DNA of 64,000 nucleotides from CAVZZV01 sp963779845. Lineage in GTDB: Bacteria; Bacteroidota; Bacteroidia; Bacteroidales; GCA-2748055. Both the position numbers and the translations under genes were made by a program. The stretch spans positions 248,001-312,000 of the forward strand of contig CAVZZV010000002.1 of assembly GCA_963779845.1 (NCBI GenBank), given 5' to 3'. Shown piece after piece: positions 46,153-54,354 of this stretch (position 1 is its first letter; each line of letters starts with the position of its first letter). The notes under the pieces were generated by a model. That model saw only the letters and a program-made list of their open reading frames with translations. It did no database searches and was not told the origin of the DNA.

Positions 46153-46983
46153 ATGGTGAAAATTAAACCAGAGGAGATGACGTTCCTCGAGCATCTTGAG
46201 GAATTAAGATGGCATCTCGTGCGTTCAATACTGGGTATTTTCGTAGGAGCAGTGCTGGCCTTTATTTTTAAGGATATCATTTTCGATAAGATTATCCTGG
46301 CGCCCAAATCGCCTGATTTTCCAACAAATATCTTCCTTTGCAATCTCGGCAAAAGAACCGGGTTCCTTCAACTATGCATTAACACCCTTCCCCTGGAAAT
46401 TATATCTATTAAGATGGCGGGCCAGTTTTCTATGCATATAATGGTTTCACTGGTTATGGGACTGGTTCTCGCCTTTCCCTATGTTTTTTATCAGTTTTGG
46501 GACTTTATTGCCCCTGCTCTGCACAGTCAGGAAAGAAAGCACGCCCGGGGTTCCGTTTTCTACAGTTCTTTCCTTTTTCTTATAGGGGTTAGTTTTGGTT
46601 ATTTTGTGATCACGCCGCTAACAGTTCATTTCCTGGGAAGCTATTCCGTAAGCCCCGAAGTGACTAATCAGATCAATCTTATTTCCTATGTTTCTACAAT
46701 AACATCGGTCGTTCTCGCAAGTGGGGTGATTTTTGAGCTTCCTGTGCTTGTTTTTTTCCTTACGAAAATTGGGCTGATAACCCCCCAGTTCATGAAAAAA
46801 TACCGGCGGCATTCCCTGGTGGCTATCCTTTTGCTGGCCGCGATCATAACTCCCCCTGATGTTTTCAGCCAGGTTTTGGTTTCCCTGCCATTAATTGTAT
46901 TGTACGAAGTCGGGATCATGATCTCCAGGAGGGTGATCCGGAGACAGGAAAAAGAAGAAAAGCAGAGGAACGAACAACAGTAA
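46153..46983 (+). CDS. tatC: Sec-independent translocase subunit TatC
   Basis: 276 residues, six membrane helices, the receptor for twin-arginine signal peptides. The cytosolic N-terminal signature MTFLEHLEELRWHLVRS holds the conserved Glu of the recognition site; later blocks FPYVFYQFWDFIAPAL and FELPVLVFFLTKIGL match the family. There is a highly charged C-terminal tail. tatA/B are not in the window. Confidence 0.95.
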   Translation: MVKIKPEEMTFLEHLEELRWHLVRSILGIFVGAVLAFIFKDIIFDKIILAPKSPDFPTNIFLCNLGKRTGFLQLCINTLPLEIISIKMAGQFSMHIMVSLVMGLVLAFPYVFYQFWDFIAPALHSQERKHARGSVFYSSFLFLIGVSFGYFVITPLTVHFLGSYSVSPEVTNQINLISYVSTITSVVLASGVIFELPVLVFFLTKIGLITPQFMKKYRRHSLVAILLLAAIITPPDVFSQVLVSLPLIVLYEVGIMISRRVIRRQEKEEKQRNEQQ

Positions 46984-47132
46984 GATAATTTTTTCTTACT
47001 TTCGTAGTCTGTTTAGTCTGTCAATAAAGCCGCATCGCGGAAAAGCACCGAACATAATCTTTCCGGAAATTCTTTTTATTGGCAGAATAAACCCACATTA
47101 AAATTTATCGTTATTCATTCAAATAACGCAGA

Positions 47133-47861
47133 ATGAAGCTTTATACCAAAAATCTTGTCAAGAAGTACCGTTCACGGACCGTGGTCAAAGATGTTTCTAT
47201 AGAAGTGAACAGGGGGGAGATCGTGGGATTACTTGGCCCCAATGGCGCAGGAAAAACGACCTCTTTTTACATGATTGTAGGGTTGATCACCCCAAATCAG
47301 GGTCGGATTTTCCTTGATGATGAGGAAATTACCCGGGAACCAGTCTATGTGCGTGCCCGGAAAGGAATTGGTTACCTGGCCCAGGAAGCTTCGGTATTCC
47401 GCAAATTAAGTGTTGAAGATAACATCCGGGCTGTGCTGGAGATGTCGGATATGCCTAAAGCTGAGCAGCGCAGTCGTGTGGAATCCCTTCTGGATGAATT
47501 TGGACTTCAAAGGATACGGAAAAGCCTGGGGATACAACTTTCAGGAGGGGAGCGCAGGAGAACAGAAATTGCCAGGGCGTTGGCCTTAAGCCCCAACTTC
47601 ATCTTACTGGACGAACCCTTTGCAGGGGTCGATCCTATTGCCGTGGAGGATATACAGGCTATAGTATCCAGGTTAAAGGAAAAAAATATTGGTATTCTTA
47701 TCACAGACCATAATGTCCATGAGACCCTTTCGATCACCGATCGGGCCTATCTTCTTTTTGAGGGATCTATACTCAAAGCGGGAACGGCAAGGGAACTTGC
47801 AGAGGATGAGCAGGTAAGAAAACTATACCTGGGAAGGAATTTTGAATTGAGGACAATTTAA
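47133..47861 (+). CDS. lptB: LPS export ABC transporter ATPase LptB
   Basis: 242 residues. Powers lipopolysaccharide extraction from the inner membrane with LptFG. Walker A GPNGAGKTT, Q-loop, signature LSGGERRRTEIARAL, Walker B FILLDEPFAGVDP, and switch His in ITDHNVHETL, all typical of LptB rather than other ABC ATPases. The lptFG genes are elsewhere. Confidence 0.95.
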   Translation: MKLYTKNLVKKYRSRTVVKDVSIEVNRGEIVGLLGPNGAGKTTSFYMIVGLITPNQGRIFLDDEEITREPVYVRARKGIGYLAQEASVFRKLSVEDNIRAVLEMSDMPKAEQRSRVESLLDEFGLQRIRKSLGIQLSGGERRRTEIARALALSPNFILLDEPFAGVDPIAVEDIQAIVSRLKEKNIGILITDHNVHETLSITDRAYLLFEGSILKAGTARELAEDEQVRKLYLGRNFELRTI

Positions 47862-47945
47862 CCTGCAGGCAGAAATATTTCCCTTAAGGAACCGATACTA
47901 TTGTTGAAACCTAAGCGAAAATAGCGTCTGTTCTAAAAATAATCG

Positions 47946-47953
47946 TAACTTTG
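47946..47953 (+). promoter_or_regulatory. -7 promoter element of tRNA-Leu
   Basis: TAACTTTG, an exact TAnnTTTG match, ending 12 bp before the tRNA 5' end. Confidence 0.55.
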
Positions 47954-47965
47954 CAAAAATTTTTA

Positions 47966-48047
47966 GCGGGTGTGGCGGAATTGGTAGACGCGCCAGACTT
48001 AGGATCTGGTTCCGCGAGGAGTGGGGGTTCGAGTCCCTTCATCCGCA
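47966..48047 (+). tRNA. tRNA-Leu (anticodon TAG)
   Basis: An 82-nt tRNA. The 7-bp acceptor GCGGGTG pairs with CATCCGC; the anticodon stem CCAGA/TCTGG holds the loop CTTAGGA with anticodon TAG at 48000-48002; a long variable arm is present as expected for leucine; the T arm contains GGTTCGAGTC. The discriminator is A and CCA is not encoded. Confidence 0.96.
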
Positions 48048-48054
48048 CTTTTTT

Positions 48055-48099
48055 AAACCACGGCATTTTAGAAATTAACTGAAATGCCCGTGGTTTTTT
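48055..48099 (+). terminator. Terminator after tRNA-Leu
   Basis: AAACCACGGCATTT pairs with AAATGCCCGTGGTTT, with one bulged C, a short loop and a following T run. It separates the tRNA from tig. Confidence 0.75.
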
Positions 48100-48127
48100 A
48101 TAGATTTTAAAAAAACAGAAATCAAGT

Positions 48128-49480
48128 ATGAACATTACAAAAGAACAGACCGATAACCTGAATGCCGTCGTTAGCATTAAAGTGGAGGAAGCCGATTACC
48201 TTCCTAAAGTCGAGGAAGTGTTGAAGGATTATAAAAGAAAAGCCCGTGTTGATGGTTTCAGGCCCGGGAATGTTCCAATGGGCCTCATCCGGAAAATGTA
48301 CTTCAAGCCCATTCTTGCCGACGAGATCAACCATCTGGTTAGCGATAAACTGATGGCCTATATCCGCGATCAAAAACTTCAGATACTGGGTGAACCGCTC
48401 CCTCATCCGGAAGAGGGAAAAGAGGTTGATTTTGATAACGATAAGGAATTTGAATTTTCTTTTGACCTTGGCCTGGCCCCGGAATCAGATATTAAAATTA
48501 CTGAAGGTGATTCAATCCCTTTTTATAAACTCAAGGTCGAAGATAACATTATAGACGAGCAGGTGGAAAATACACGTCAGCGCTTTGGCAGCCTTATCAG
48601 CATTGAATCTGCCCAGGAGGAGGACACAGTGGATGTACGCCTGGTACAAACCGATGAGCAGGGGAATCCTCTTGAAGGCGGAATTGTTCTTGACAGTGCA
48701 AAAATGTCGCTAAAGGTTATGAAAGACGAGGAACAGAAAAAGCTGTTCACAGGAGCAAAGGTCGGGGATAAAATTCATTTTAAAATTAAGAAAGCCTACC
48801 CCAATCAGACTGAACTTGCATCACTTCTTCAAATTGAGACATCGGAAGTAGAGGCTCTTTCAGAGGATTTTGAAGCAGAAATCAATGATATAACCACTTT
48901 TGATAAGCACGAACTGAACCAGGATTTGTTTGATCAGGTGTATGGTCCGGGCGTGGTCAGTTCTGTCGAAGAATTTCGTACTAAAGTTAGTCAGGAACTC
49001 GAAAATGCCTACCAGAGGGAATCGAACTACAAGTTTGCCATTGATGCAAAGGATTTCTATCTGAAGAAAGCTGAACTTCCCCTTCCGGTCGATTTTTTGA
49101 AACGCTGGCTCAGCGAAACCAATGAAAACATTAGCATGGAAAGCCTTGATGGTGATTTTTCTGAGTATGAAGAGGAGTTCCGCTGGCAATTGATCAAGGA
49201 CAAGCTAATCCGCGAAAATGATATTAGCATTACAGAGGAAGAGCTCCTTGGATATGCAAAAATGATGACCCGCAATCAATTCTATCAGTATGGTCTTTAC
49301 AACCTTACCGAGGAGCAGATTGAATCTTTTGCCCGGGAAAACCTGAAGAAACCGGAGGAAGCCCGCAGAATGCATCAGAATACCCTGGAGGACAAACTTA
49401 TTCATCATATAAAAGAGACGGTAAAACCAGAGCCCAGGGAAATAAGTCCGGACGAATTCCGGAAACTTTTTGAAAAGTAA
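48128..49480 (+). CDS. tig: Trigger factor
   Basis: 450 residues, ribosome-bound chaperone. The N-terminal ribosome-binding domain carries the tail loop GFRPGNVPMGLIRKMY, followed by a divergent FKBP-type PPIase domain (about 150-250) and the helical C-terminal arms. The PPIase part is poorly conserved, as in other Bacteroidota trigger factors. It heads tig-clpP-clpX, the classical order. Confidence 0.95.
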   Translation: MNITKEQTDNLNAVVSIKVEEADYLPKVEEVLKDYKRKARVDGFRPGNVPMGLIRKMYFKPILADEINHLVSDKLMAYIRDQKLQILGEPLPHPEEGKEVDFDNDKEFEFSFDLGLAPESDIKITEGDSIPFYKLKVEDNIIDEQVENTRQRFGSLISIESAQEEDTVDVRLVQTDEQGNPLEGGIVLDSAKMSLKVMKDEEQKKLFTGAKVGDKIHFKIKKAYPNQTELASLLQIETSEVEALSEDFEAEINDITTFDKHELNQDLFDQVYGPGVVSSVEEFRTKVSQELENAYQRESNYKFAIDAKDFYLKKAELPLPVDFLKRWLSETNENISMESLDGDFSEYEEEFRWQLIKDKLIRENDISITEEELLGYAKMMTRNQFYQYGLYNLTEEQIESFARENLKKPEEARRMHQNTLEDKLIHHIKETVKPEPREISPDEFRKLFEK

Positions 49481-49540
49481 TTTGTTTTTTTGATTAAATT
49501 TGAAGGAATTTCTTTTCAGAAACAAGTAAAATTTAACAAT

Positions 49541-50227
49541 ATGAACAACGACGAATTCAGAAAATATGCCACAAGACATGTAGGGATCAGTTCTCTGAAC
49601 CTCGACAGGTATTCTTCAGTCTATGGCAGCTATATTTCACCTACAATTATAGAGGAAAGGCAATTGAATATAGCCACGATGGATGTTTTTTCCCGGCTCA
49701 TGATGGACAGGATTATTTTCCTCGGGACTCCTGTTGACGACTATGTGGCCAATATCATACAGGCCCAGCTGCTTTTCCTTCAATCCACCGATCCTTCAAA
49801 GGATATCCAGATTTATTTCAATACCCCTGGCGGATCTGTGCATGCGGGTTTGGGCATTTACGATACCATGCAATACATCTCCCCGGATATCAGCACCATC
49901 TGTACCGGGATGGCTGCTTCCATGGGAGCTGTGCTGCTGGCAGCCGGGACTAAGGGCAAAAGATCCTCCCTTCAACACTCCAGGGTCATGATCCATCAGC
50001 CTATGGGAGGTGCCCAGGGCCAGGCTTCGGATATTGAAATTACCGCCCGGGAAATTCTGAAGTTGAAAAATGAACTTTATGCTATCCTCGCCAAACATTC
50101 AGGGAAAAGTCTCGAAAAGGTCGAGAAGGACTCCGACAGGGATTACTGGATGACTGCTGAGGAAGCCAAGGAATATGGCATGATCGATGAGATTTTGGTG
50201 AGGACCGGCAATAAAAAAGGAAAATAA
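49541..50227 (+). CDS. clpP: ATP-dependent Clp protease proteolytic subunit
   Basis: 228 residues from the ATG at 49541 (MNNDEFRKYATRH); the frame is open 17 codons further but that part is not family-like. The catalytic Ser127 lies in GMAASMGAVLL, His152 in VMIHQPMGGAQG, and the Asp in the DSDRDYWM segment. The clpX start directly follows its stop. Confidence 0.96.
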   Translation: MNNDEFRKYATRHVGISSLNLDRYSSVYGSYISPTIIEERQLNIATMDVFSRLMMDRIIFLGTPVDDYVANIIQAQLLFLQSTDPSKDIQIYFNTPGGSVHAGLGIYDTMQYISPDISTICTGMAASMGAVLLAAGTKGKRSSLQHSRVMIHQPMGGAQGQASDIEITAREILKLKNELYAILAKHSGKSLEKVEKDSDRDYWMTAEEAKEYGMIDEILVRTGNKKGK

Positions 50228-51447
50228 ATGGACAGATGCTCATTTTGTGGTAGGGAGAAAAAAGATACGAACTTACTGATTGCCGGAATATCCGGGCATA
50301 TTTGCGATCAGTGTATTGACCAGGCCCATGAAATAGTCCTGGAGGAAGTCGGGAAAAAAGGAGAATTCGACTTTAGTCAGATTAAACTACTCAAACCAAT
50401 TGAAATCAAGCAATTTCTCGACCTGTATGTGATTGGTCAGGAGGTGGCCAAGAAATATATTTCAGTGGCTGTTTATAATCATTATAAGCGGCTCATGCAA
50501 GCGGGAATTAAGGATAAGGACGAAGTCGAAATCGAAAAATCGAATATTATTCTGGTAGGTGAGACCGGGACCGGGAAAACTCTTTTGGCAAGGTCCATTG
50601 CCCGGTTGCTTCATGTCCCCTTCACTATTGTGGATGCCACCGTCCTTACTGAAGCGGGATATGTGGGTGAGGATATCGAAAGTATTCTCACACGTCTTCT
50701 GCAAGTTGCCGATTACAATGTTGAAGCGGCAGAAAAAGGCATAGTATTTATCGATGAAATTGATAAAATCGCCCGCAAAAGTGATAATCCATCCATTACC
50801 CGGGATGTTTCCGGCGAAGGGGTGCAGCAGGGACTTCTCAAATTGTTGGAAGGAAGTGTGGTTAATGTACCGCCCCAGGGGGGAGAAAACATCCCGATCA
50901 GAAAATGATCCCCGTGAATACAAAAAATATCCTCTTTATTTGTGGCGGCGCTTTTGACGGGATCGATAAAAAGATCGCTTCCAGGCTCAATACCCAGGTT
51001 GTTGGTTACAAGGCAGGAAGTGACCGGGATCAGATAGACCGCAGTAACCTTTTACAATATATTGCTCCTATGGACCTTAAGGCTTTCGGGCTTATCCCCG
51101 AGATTATCGGAAGGCTTCCTATTCTGACTTATCTCGAACCGCTTGACCGTGGAACCCTGCGCAGGATTCTAACTGAACCGAAAAATTCTATTATCCGGCA
51201 GTATGAAAAACTTTTCGAAATCGATAGTATCAAATTGAGCTGGGATTCTAAAGTCCTCGAATATATTGTGGACAAAGCCATTGAATTTAAACTGGGAGCC
51301 CGGGGACTCCGATCTATTTGCGAGGCTATAATTATTGATGCCATGTACGAATTGCCTTCCTCGGGTGAAAAGGAAATCAGGGTCAATCTTAGCTATGCCA
51401 AAGAGAAACTCGAAAAGGCCAACCTGAAACGACTCAAGGCAGCCTAG
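50228..51447 (+). pseudogene. clpX: ClpX ATPase, interrupted by a -1 frame change in a G run
   Basis: Unfoldase of ClpXP. The zinc-binding domain (CSFCGREKKD, CDQC), Walker A GETGTGKTLLAR and Walker B IVFIDEIDKI are in the first frame, which ends at 50908. The rest (QKMIPVNTKNILFICGGAFDGI to the end at 51447) is in the -1 frame. The join lies in the six-G run at 50878-50883: one extra G restores the family sequence QGGRKHPDQKM and a 406-residue protein. Loss of a highly conserved gene product by one base in a homopolymer suggests a sequencing error, although the site also has the form of a G-GGG-GGA slippery heptamer. Confidence 0.9.
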
Positions 51448-52376
51448 TGCAGGAGAATAAGTCAGCTGGCCTGTATGCGAGCCTGGTTCTCGCCATGTTG
51501 TTCTGGGGCCTGACTTTCGTGTTTTACAAATTTGCCTACGAATCTTTCCGGCCTGTCACTGTTATTTTCTTCCGCTTAGTTATCTCCGTTATCTTTTTAT
51601 ATTTTTCCTCCCGTTTGCTCAGAAAATTGCAAAAGGTTGATAAAAATGATAAAAAGAGATTATTTATCCTGGCTATTTTTGAACCCTTTCTTTATTTTCT
51701 GGGTGAAGGCTATGGACTAACCTATATTTCATCCACCCTGGCTTCAGTCATCGTTGCCACCATCCCCCTCTTTGTCCCTGTGGCTGCCTTCCTGGTATTC
51801 CGCGAAAGGTTAAGCATTATGAACAAAATAGGGCTTTTCATTTCATTTGTGGGAGTGCTGGCGGTCGTTTTGTCCAGTGATGTGGAATTTACCGCAACCA
51901 TAAAAGGGGTATTGCTTATGTTCCTGGCGGTCGCTTCCGCGGTTGGATATGCCATGCTTGTAAAAAACCTCAGCTCCAAATATAATGGCTTCACTATTAC
52001 GATCTGGCAGAATTTTTATGGCATTTTTCTTTTCCTTCCTCTCTTTTTCATCTTCGATCTTAAACAGCTTATCGGCATCACCCCTACCTTTAATTCCCTG
52101 ATGGCAATGTTGTACCTGGCCATTTTTGGCTCTTCCATAACTTTTATCCTTTTCACCCGTGGAGTCAGGGAACTGGGGGCTTCAAGGGCAAATATCTTCG
52201 CTAATCTTATTCCTGTATTCACCGCTGTAACTGCATTTGTCCTGCTGAATGAAACGATGACCGGACTTAAGGTCACCGGTATTTTCCTCGTACTGATAGG
52301 GCTCGTTCTTTCGCAGGTTAGAAAGGTCAAATTACGAAAGGATACGATACCCCCAACTGTGCAATTTCCGGGGTAG
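51447..52376 (+). CDS. EamA-family transporter
   Basis: 309 residues with ten predicted membrane helices in two EamA repeats (MLFWGLTFVFYKFAYESF, then GLTYISSTLASVIVATIPL). It begins with GTG whose G is the last base of the clpX stop (TAGTG), so it is coupled to clpX. The substrate is unknown. It is a different copy from the EamA gene next to serS. Confidence 0.87.
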   Translation: MQENKSAGLYASLVLAMLFWGLTFVFYKFAYESFRPVTVIFFRLVISVIFLYFSSRLLRKLQKVDKNDKKRLFILAIFEPFLYFLGEGYGLTYISSTLASVIVATIPLFVPVAAFLVFRERLSIMNKIGLFISFVGVLAVVLSSDVEFTATIKGVLLMFLAVASAVGYAMLVKNLSSKYNGFTITIWQNFYGIFLFLPLFFIFDLKQLIGITPTFNSLMAMLYLAIFGSSITFILFTRGVRELGASRANIFANLIPVFTAVTAFVLLNETMTGLKVTGIFLVLIGLVLSQVRKVKLRKDTIPPTVQFPG

Positions 52377-52382
52377 GTTGCT

Positions 52383-52808
52383 TCATTTAAGGTTATTAAT
52401 AGTATCTGATAATACAAATTCAGGATTTGGTTCCATCATTTTTGCATTCACTTTTCTTCTCCAATCATGAAGCATTTTTTGCAACTCCATAGCCTTTTCC
52501 GGTTCAGCCACCGAAAGATCATTTTGTTCTTCCATGTCGTTTTTCAGGTTAAATAGCTGCAGGGTATTGTTTTCATGGAGCTTTTGGTTATCCTGGACCA
52601 TGGTTGTGTTATATTTAAATTCTGCCGGGACCCCAAAAGTAACCCCTATAGTTTGTGCTGCCCAGGCTCCTTTGATTTTATCTTTAAGTTGTTCTTTAGA
52701 AATGGTATAGCGTTCGTTTACCCCGGTTGACTTGTTTTCTGCGTTTTTTGCAGGGTTGTTATTGCATCCGGCAAGCATGAAAATAGTTAGGATGATCAGC
52801 GTTCTCAT
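52383..52808 (-). pseudogene. Chimeric lipoprotein: ADP-ribosylglycohydrolase N-terminus joined to sulfatase C-terminus
   Basis: 141 residues. A lipoprotein signal (IFMLAGC) and the segment SKEQLKDKIKGAWAAQTIGVTFG resemble the start of Bacteroidota ADP-ribosylglycohydrolase-like enzymes. From about residue 80 the sequence changes to LQLFNLKNDMEEQNDLS and MLHDWRRKVNAKM, typical of sulfatase C-termini. The middle of both parents is missing, and the frame is open across the join. It is the last gene of the leftward sulfatase cluster and is probably a deletion product without activity. Confidence 0.7.
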
Positions 52809-52841
52809 TGTTCTGGAATTAAGGTTAAGTTCGTAAAAATT

Positions 52842-53774
52842 TCAATTCTCAAGCAGCAAAATATTTTTAGTCAGAAATTCAAAAACATCTTTTTCAGTGG
52901 GGATCGAAGTTTGCGCCCCCAGACGGGTCACACATATGGCGGAAGCAGCTGTTGCAAATTTCAAGGCCTCTTTCCAACCATGGCCACGACTTAATTCTGC
53001 AGCCAGAGCTCCACAAAAAGTATCACCCGCTGCAGTGCTATCAACTGCTATTACGGAAAATGCTGCCGAAACAAGACGTTCCTTCTTGTTTTTTAGGAAA
53101 CATCCTTTTTTGCCCAGGGTCAGAACGACCGTTTTTGCTCCCAATCCTATTAGTTTGTCGACCATGGCTTCTTCCCCTATGTCCTCTATTTTTTCTCCGG
53201 TAATGGTTTCAGCTTCCGTTTCATTTACGATCAGGATTTCAATCTGATTCAGGATATCGGGACCCAACCGATGAGCAGGTGCGACATTTAGCATTACCTT
53301 TTTATGATGTTTGGTCGCCAGTTCACATACCGTTTTTACTGTACTGTATGGAATTTCCATCTGAAGGACCACCATTTCAGCATGTAAGATTTCATTTTCG
53401 ATTTTGACTATGTAATCTGAAGTTAGCTCATGGTTGGCCCCCGGTGTGATTACGATACAATTTTCTCCATTATCGTCTACCCAAATCATGGCAGTTCCTG
53501 AAGAGACGTGATCCACAATGAGAGATGCAGAAATATCCAACCCCTCTTTTTTGTAATAACTTATACTATTATCCCCGTTGGCATCCCTCCCGAGGCAGGT
53601 GATAAAACTAACATTCCCGCCCAGGCGGTGTGCTGCAAGTGCTTGATTGGCTCCCTTCCCGCCCATGGTCTGTAGAAAATTCAATCCCGTAATCGTTTCC
53701 CCAGGTGAGGGAAATTGTTTTACCCTTGCTATCATGTCCGTATTCGAACTTCCAATTACCAGTATTTTTCCCAT
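52842..53774 (-). CDS. rbsK: Ribokinase-like carbohydrate kinase
   Basis: 310 residues, PfkB fold. The ATG at 53774 starts MGKILVIGSSNTDMIARV. Signature 1 GGKGANQALAAHRLGG binds the sugar, and signature 2 DSTAAGDTFCGALAAELS holds the catalytic Asp and anion hole. It phosphorylates ribose or a similar sugar. It is flanked by two broken chimeric genes, yet intact, so it may still be expressed from the cluster promoter. Confidence 0.92.
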   Translation of the reverse strand: MGKILVIGSSNTDMIARVKQFPSPGETITGLNFLQTMGGKGANQALAAHRLGGNVSFITCLGRDANGDNSISYYKKEGLDISASLIVDHVSSGTAMIWVDDNGENCIVITPGANHELTSDYIVKIENEILHAEMVVLQMEIPYSTVKTVCELATKHHKKVMLNVAPAHRLGPDILNQIEILIVNETEAETITGEKIEDIGEEAMVDKLIGLGAKTVVLTLGKKGCFLKNKKERLVSAAFSVIAVDSTAAGDTFCGALAAELSRGHGWKEALKFATAASAICVTRLGAQTSIPTEKDVFEFLTKNILLLEN

Positions 53775-53830
53775 ATTTTTATAGTTTTTATCTTCTGATC
53801 TCAAAATTTTTAGAACTGTTGATCTTATTT

Positions 53831-53878
53831 CCCTCTCGCTACTCACTCTCCCTCTTGCTACTCACTCTCCCTCTTGCC
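53831..53878. repeat. 19-bp tandem repeat, 2.5 copies
   Basis: The unit CCCTCTTGCTACTCACTCT occurs at 53831-53849 (one mismatch) and 53850-53868, with a partial copy to 53878. It covers the stop codon of the leftward chimeric gene. Confidence 0.8.
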
Positions 53879-54334
53879 AATTTTCTCTTGCTGATTCCCG
53901 AAGCTTATCGCACTTTCCAAAATGATATCTGCTCCTTCCTCCGGGTTTAACCATTTCATTTCCAGAGTGTGTTTTGCTTCAGGCAAATCTGAAATCCAAA
54001 AAATTTCAGTGCTGCGGGTGATAAAATAGAGGGGCAATTTCATGTTTTTGATTTTTTCTCCATCCAGATAATAATCAACATTCCTGACCGATAAACCATC
54101 GCTTTGAGGATCTGTAGAGTATTTATATTCGCCGAGAATAACTTTCTTCCTTGGGATTCTGTGAGAGGGATTCTGCTCCAAACTGACCGCATATCCAAGG
54201 TCATCTGCCAGAATGAAAACAATATTCGGTTTATTCTGATCATGGTTGTTCTTCTGGGCGTTAAGGTAATTACCCATTCCGGAAAAGGCCAATCCCAGAG
54301 TCATAAAGACTATATTATTCAATCCATTAATCAT
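53858..54334 (-). pseudogene. Chimeric protein: sulfatase N-terminus joined to ADP-ribosylglycohydrolase-type C-terminus
   Basis: 158 residues. It begins with a signal-like segment and NKPNIVFILADDLGY, the metal-binding start of a sulfatase, then breaks off after about 50 residues. The rest (VDYYLDGEKIKNMKLPL, FWISDLPEAKHTLEMKWLNPEEGAD) resembles the C-terminal beta domain of ADP-ribosylglycohydrolase-like proteins. The formylglycine Cys site is absent. It is the mirror image of the chimera at 52383-52808. The identification of the second half is from family memory. Confidence 0.65.
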
Positions 54335-54354
54335 TTTTTAACCCCTTCATTCAT

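Noticed and set aside
53831..53878. Short tandem repeat as a possible CRISPR array
   Set aside because: The copies are directly adjacent with no spacers and only 2.5 units long; it is a simple tandem repeat.
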